The notes beneath the pieces are model-generated. The model ran no database searches. It saw only the letters and a list, made by a program, of their open reading frames with translations, and was not told the origin of the DNA. The position numbers and the translations under genes are program-made. From the NCBI RefSeq assembly GCF_000406105.1, contig NZ_CM001974.1, positions 3,464,386-3,528,385 on the forward strand: a stretch of 64,000 nt of DNA, read 5' to 3'. This DNA comes from Dickeya chrysanthemi NCPPB 402 (GTDB taxonomy: Bacteria; Pseudomonadota; Gammaproteobacteria; Enterobacterales; Enterobacteriaceae). Shown piece by piece: positions 63,401-64,000 of the stretch. Within the stretch, counting starts at the first letter, position 1. Every line of letters begins with the position of its first letter.

Positions 63401-64000
63401 TGCCGGAAGGCATCAACGACTGGGATATTCGTCAGTTGCTTGCCGGTCTGGGCGACATGGTGAAAGTCGAAGTCGAACGTCAGGGCGAGCTACGCCAGCA
63501 ATTAGCCAGCGACCAACAACGCCGCGACAAACAACGCCAGTTGCTCGACGCTATCGAACGCGGCCAGAAAGTGTGCGATGACTGGGGCTACCTCAACCAG
63601 TTAATCGGGTCGCAAAAAGGCGACAAATTCCGCCGCTTCGCTCAAGGGTTGACGTTGGACCATCTGGTCTTTCTGGCCAACCGCCAGCTCTCTCGTCTGC
63701 ACGGACGCTACCTGCTGCAACGCAAGGCTTCCGACACCCTGGAGCTACAGGTGGCCGATACCTGGCAGGCCGATGCCGTTCGCGATACCCGGACATTATC
63801 CGGCGGCGAGAGTTTTCTGGTCAGCCTGGCGCTGGCGCTGGCGTTGTCCGATTTGGTCAGCGCCAAAACCCGCATCGACTCGCTGTTCCTTGATGAAGGT
63901 TTCGGCACGCTGGACAGCGAAACGCTGGATACCGCGCTGGACGTGCTGGATAACCTCAATGCGTCCGGCAAGACTATCGGCGTGATCAGCCATGTCGAAG
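60409..64000 (+). CDS. sbcC: Nuclease SbcCD subunit C, 3' truncated by the window edge
   Basis: SMC-like ATPase of the SbcCD complex. The frame stays open from 60409 to the end of the window: 1197 codons, with ATPase Walker [10 protein letters not shown] at 37-45, zinc hook CPLCG at Cys600/Cys603 and the C-terminal LSGGE near 1130 and [12 protein letters not shown]. Two long glutamine-rich coiled-coil arms lie between. The visible part already exceeds E. coli SbcC (1048 residues), and about 25 more are expected outside. Translationally coupled to sbcD. No frame break was seen. Confidence 0.95.
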   Translation, partial: MKILSLRLKNLNSLQDEWKIDFTREPFASNSLFAITGPTGAGKTTLLDAICLALYHQTPRLRVSPGHNELMTRHTAECLAEVEFEVKNVAYRAFWSQRRAHNSPEGNLQPPKVELALCADGKILTDKVNDKLAMVADITGLDFDRFTKSMMLSQGQFAAFLNADANQRAELLEELTGTDIYGQISERVFERHKEAQSQLETLRAKVATLELLSDEQRQELEQQLDAIRQQEQSLSIHREEVLAHQRWYDSLLQLQQTQKQALQQQSAHQQLQQQSQPQLDKLQRSEPAEKLRPLYDERGRAQREKQRLSQQLTSVRQQIGRQQEAMNQLKIQLEKALSTRQQHAEHRQQQETLINERILPLDHHIATLQTQRAQQQQALDSLIEQQKTLIAGLARLQRQQEQTRLRLEEIENYRRQHSRHQHLGSHIPLWQAQFPQQLKWQQDLHVVQEKAAQQQIQAEYLDQQRTSLVEQQQAQQLACERARQRLNEHQQQDEQLEAEYPLANLRQQLARRAAERPDRQQLATSAAVLQQLISQRTLLEIQQLETQRRIQALEEQQVQQRRDYQNQASHLVDLDKRHELELHIVSLERERQQLQPGKECPLCGSTHHPAVERYQALRPSETQLRLQALRQEVDALKAGVVQTETQLQLQKQHRQQQQNALESVQRDYESLRLQCQSVSERLLVSFDPLQLPTLHQWIDECDAQEQSLQAQITSRERNQRTIQESKDLLTSAQQLLAQTLQQLELNTQQQSALQTSRDELQRLLDKTERELQRLHDSLSQTMETFGLTTPSLAQQEEWLRQRQTEWLRWQENEHEQHQCQPQLAAQVAEITAGQRRLEETDVAIKTGQLQLAETQRTLEQAQQQRWQLLGTQAVNDVLKQLRQVSQALELENQQAQQQWQQGQSLLSRLNGEIDSLEQQSQHADSVLQQLQTQFDAALAAAGFSDAIVFREALLDEEERHQLITLKERLSQRQQQVEALLQQAGSALEQHQATRPESMPEGINDWDIRQLLAGLGDMVKVEVERQGELRQQLASDQQRRDKQRQLLDAIERGQKVCDDWGYLNQLIGSQKGDKFRRFAQGLTLDHLVFLANRQLSRLHGRYLLQRKASDTLELQVADTWQADAVRDTRTLSGGESFLVSLALALALSDLVSAKTRIDSLFLDEGFGTLDSETLDTALDVLDNLNASGKTIGVISHVE

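Overview
The window is chromosomal backbone from a gamma-proteobacterium of the order Enterobacterales, most likely the Pectobacteriaceae (Dickeya or a close relative). Two things point there. The gene order follows the E. coli tesB-to-sbcC segment almost gene for gene, read in the opposite orientation. It also carries soft-rot/Yersinia-type departures: a cysteine desulfhydrase beside decR, an mgtA-type Mg2+ ATPase, an extra 2-Cys peroxiredoxin, a short MetE-like methyltransferase and a PstS-like protein behind phoBR. The species assignment is inferred from memory of synteny and protein similarity; no search was run. No rRNA, tRNA, CRISPR array, prophage or insertion sequence was seen.

Layout. 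1-2.9 kb: 3' part of tesB, then glnK-amtB with a sigma-54 promoter and NtrC sites. 2.9-8.2 kb: the heterodimeric ABC exporter mdlAB, and divergent decR/cdsH. 8.2-11.7 kb: an intergenic inverted-repeat element, queC, ybaV and ppiD. 11.9-18.7 kb: the protein quality-control block hupB, lon, clpX, clpP, tig, with heat-shock-type promoters before lon and clpP. 19-21.7 kb: bolA, yajG, ampG. 22.2-27.1 kb: the cytochrome bo3 operon cyoABCDE. 27.2-32.4 kb: yajR, yajQ, panE-yajL, thiI. 32.7-35.7 kb: xseB-ispA-dxs, with dxs interrupted by an apparent one-base deletion. 35.8-40.0 kb: pgpA, thiL, nusB, ribH, ribD, nrdR. 40.1-43.2 kb: mgtA with a long leader encoding a proline-rich MgtL-like peptide. 43.4-49.6 kb: yajI, secF, secD, yajC, tgt, queA. 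49.8-54.0 kb: acpH, an OxyR-type peroxiredoxin gene, proY and brnQ. 54.4-58.9 kb: a MetJ-controlled MetE-like gene, a pstS-like gene, phoR and phoB. 59.2 kb to the right edge: sbcD and a 3'-truncated, unusually long, glutamine-rich sbcC.

Most genes are housekeeping: nitrogen sensing, proteostasis, aerobic respiration, isoprenoid/thiamine/riboflavin synthesis, queuosine, protein export and double-strand-break processing. I found no new multi-gene system. The most useful observations are the frameshift in the normally essential dxs gene, the uncatalogued mgtL-type leader ORF, the MetJ operator plus three exact-period 16-bp leader repeats before the MetE-like gene, the OxyR-like operator before the extra peroxiredoxin, the orphan PstS-like gene beside phoBR, and the expanded SbcC coiled coil.
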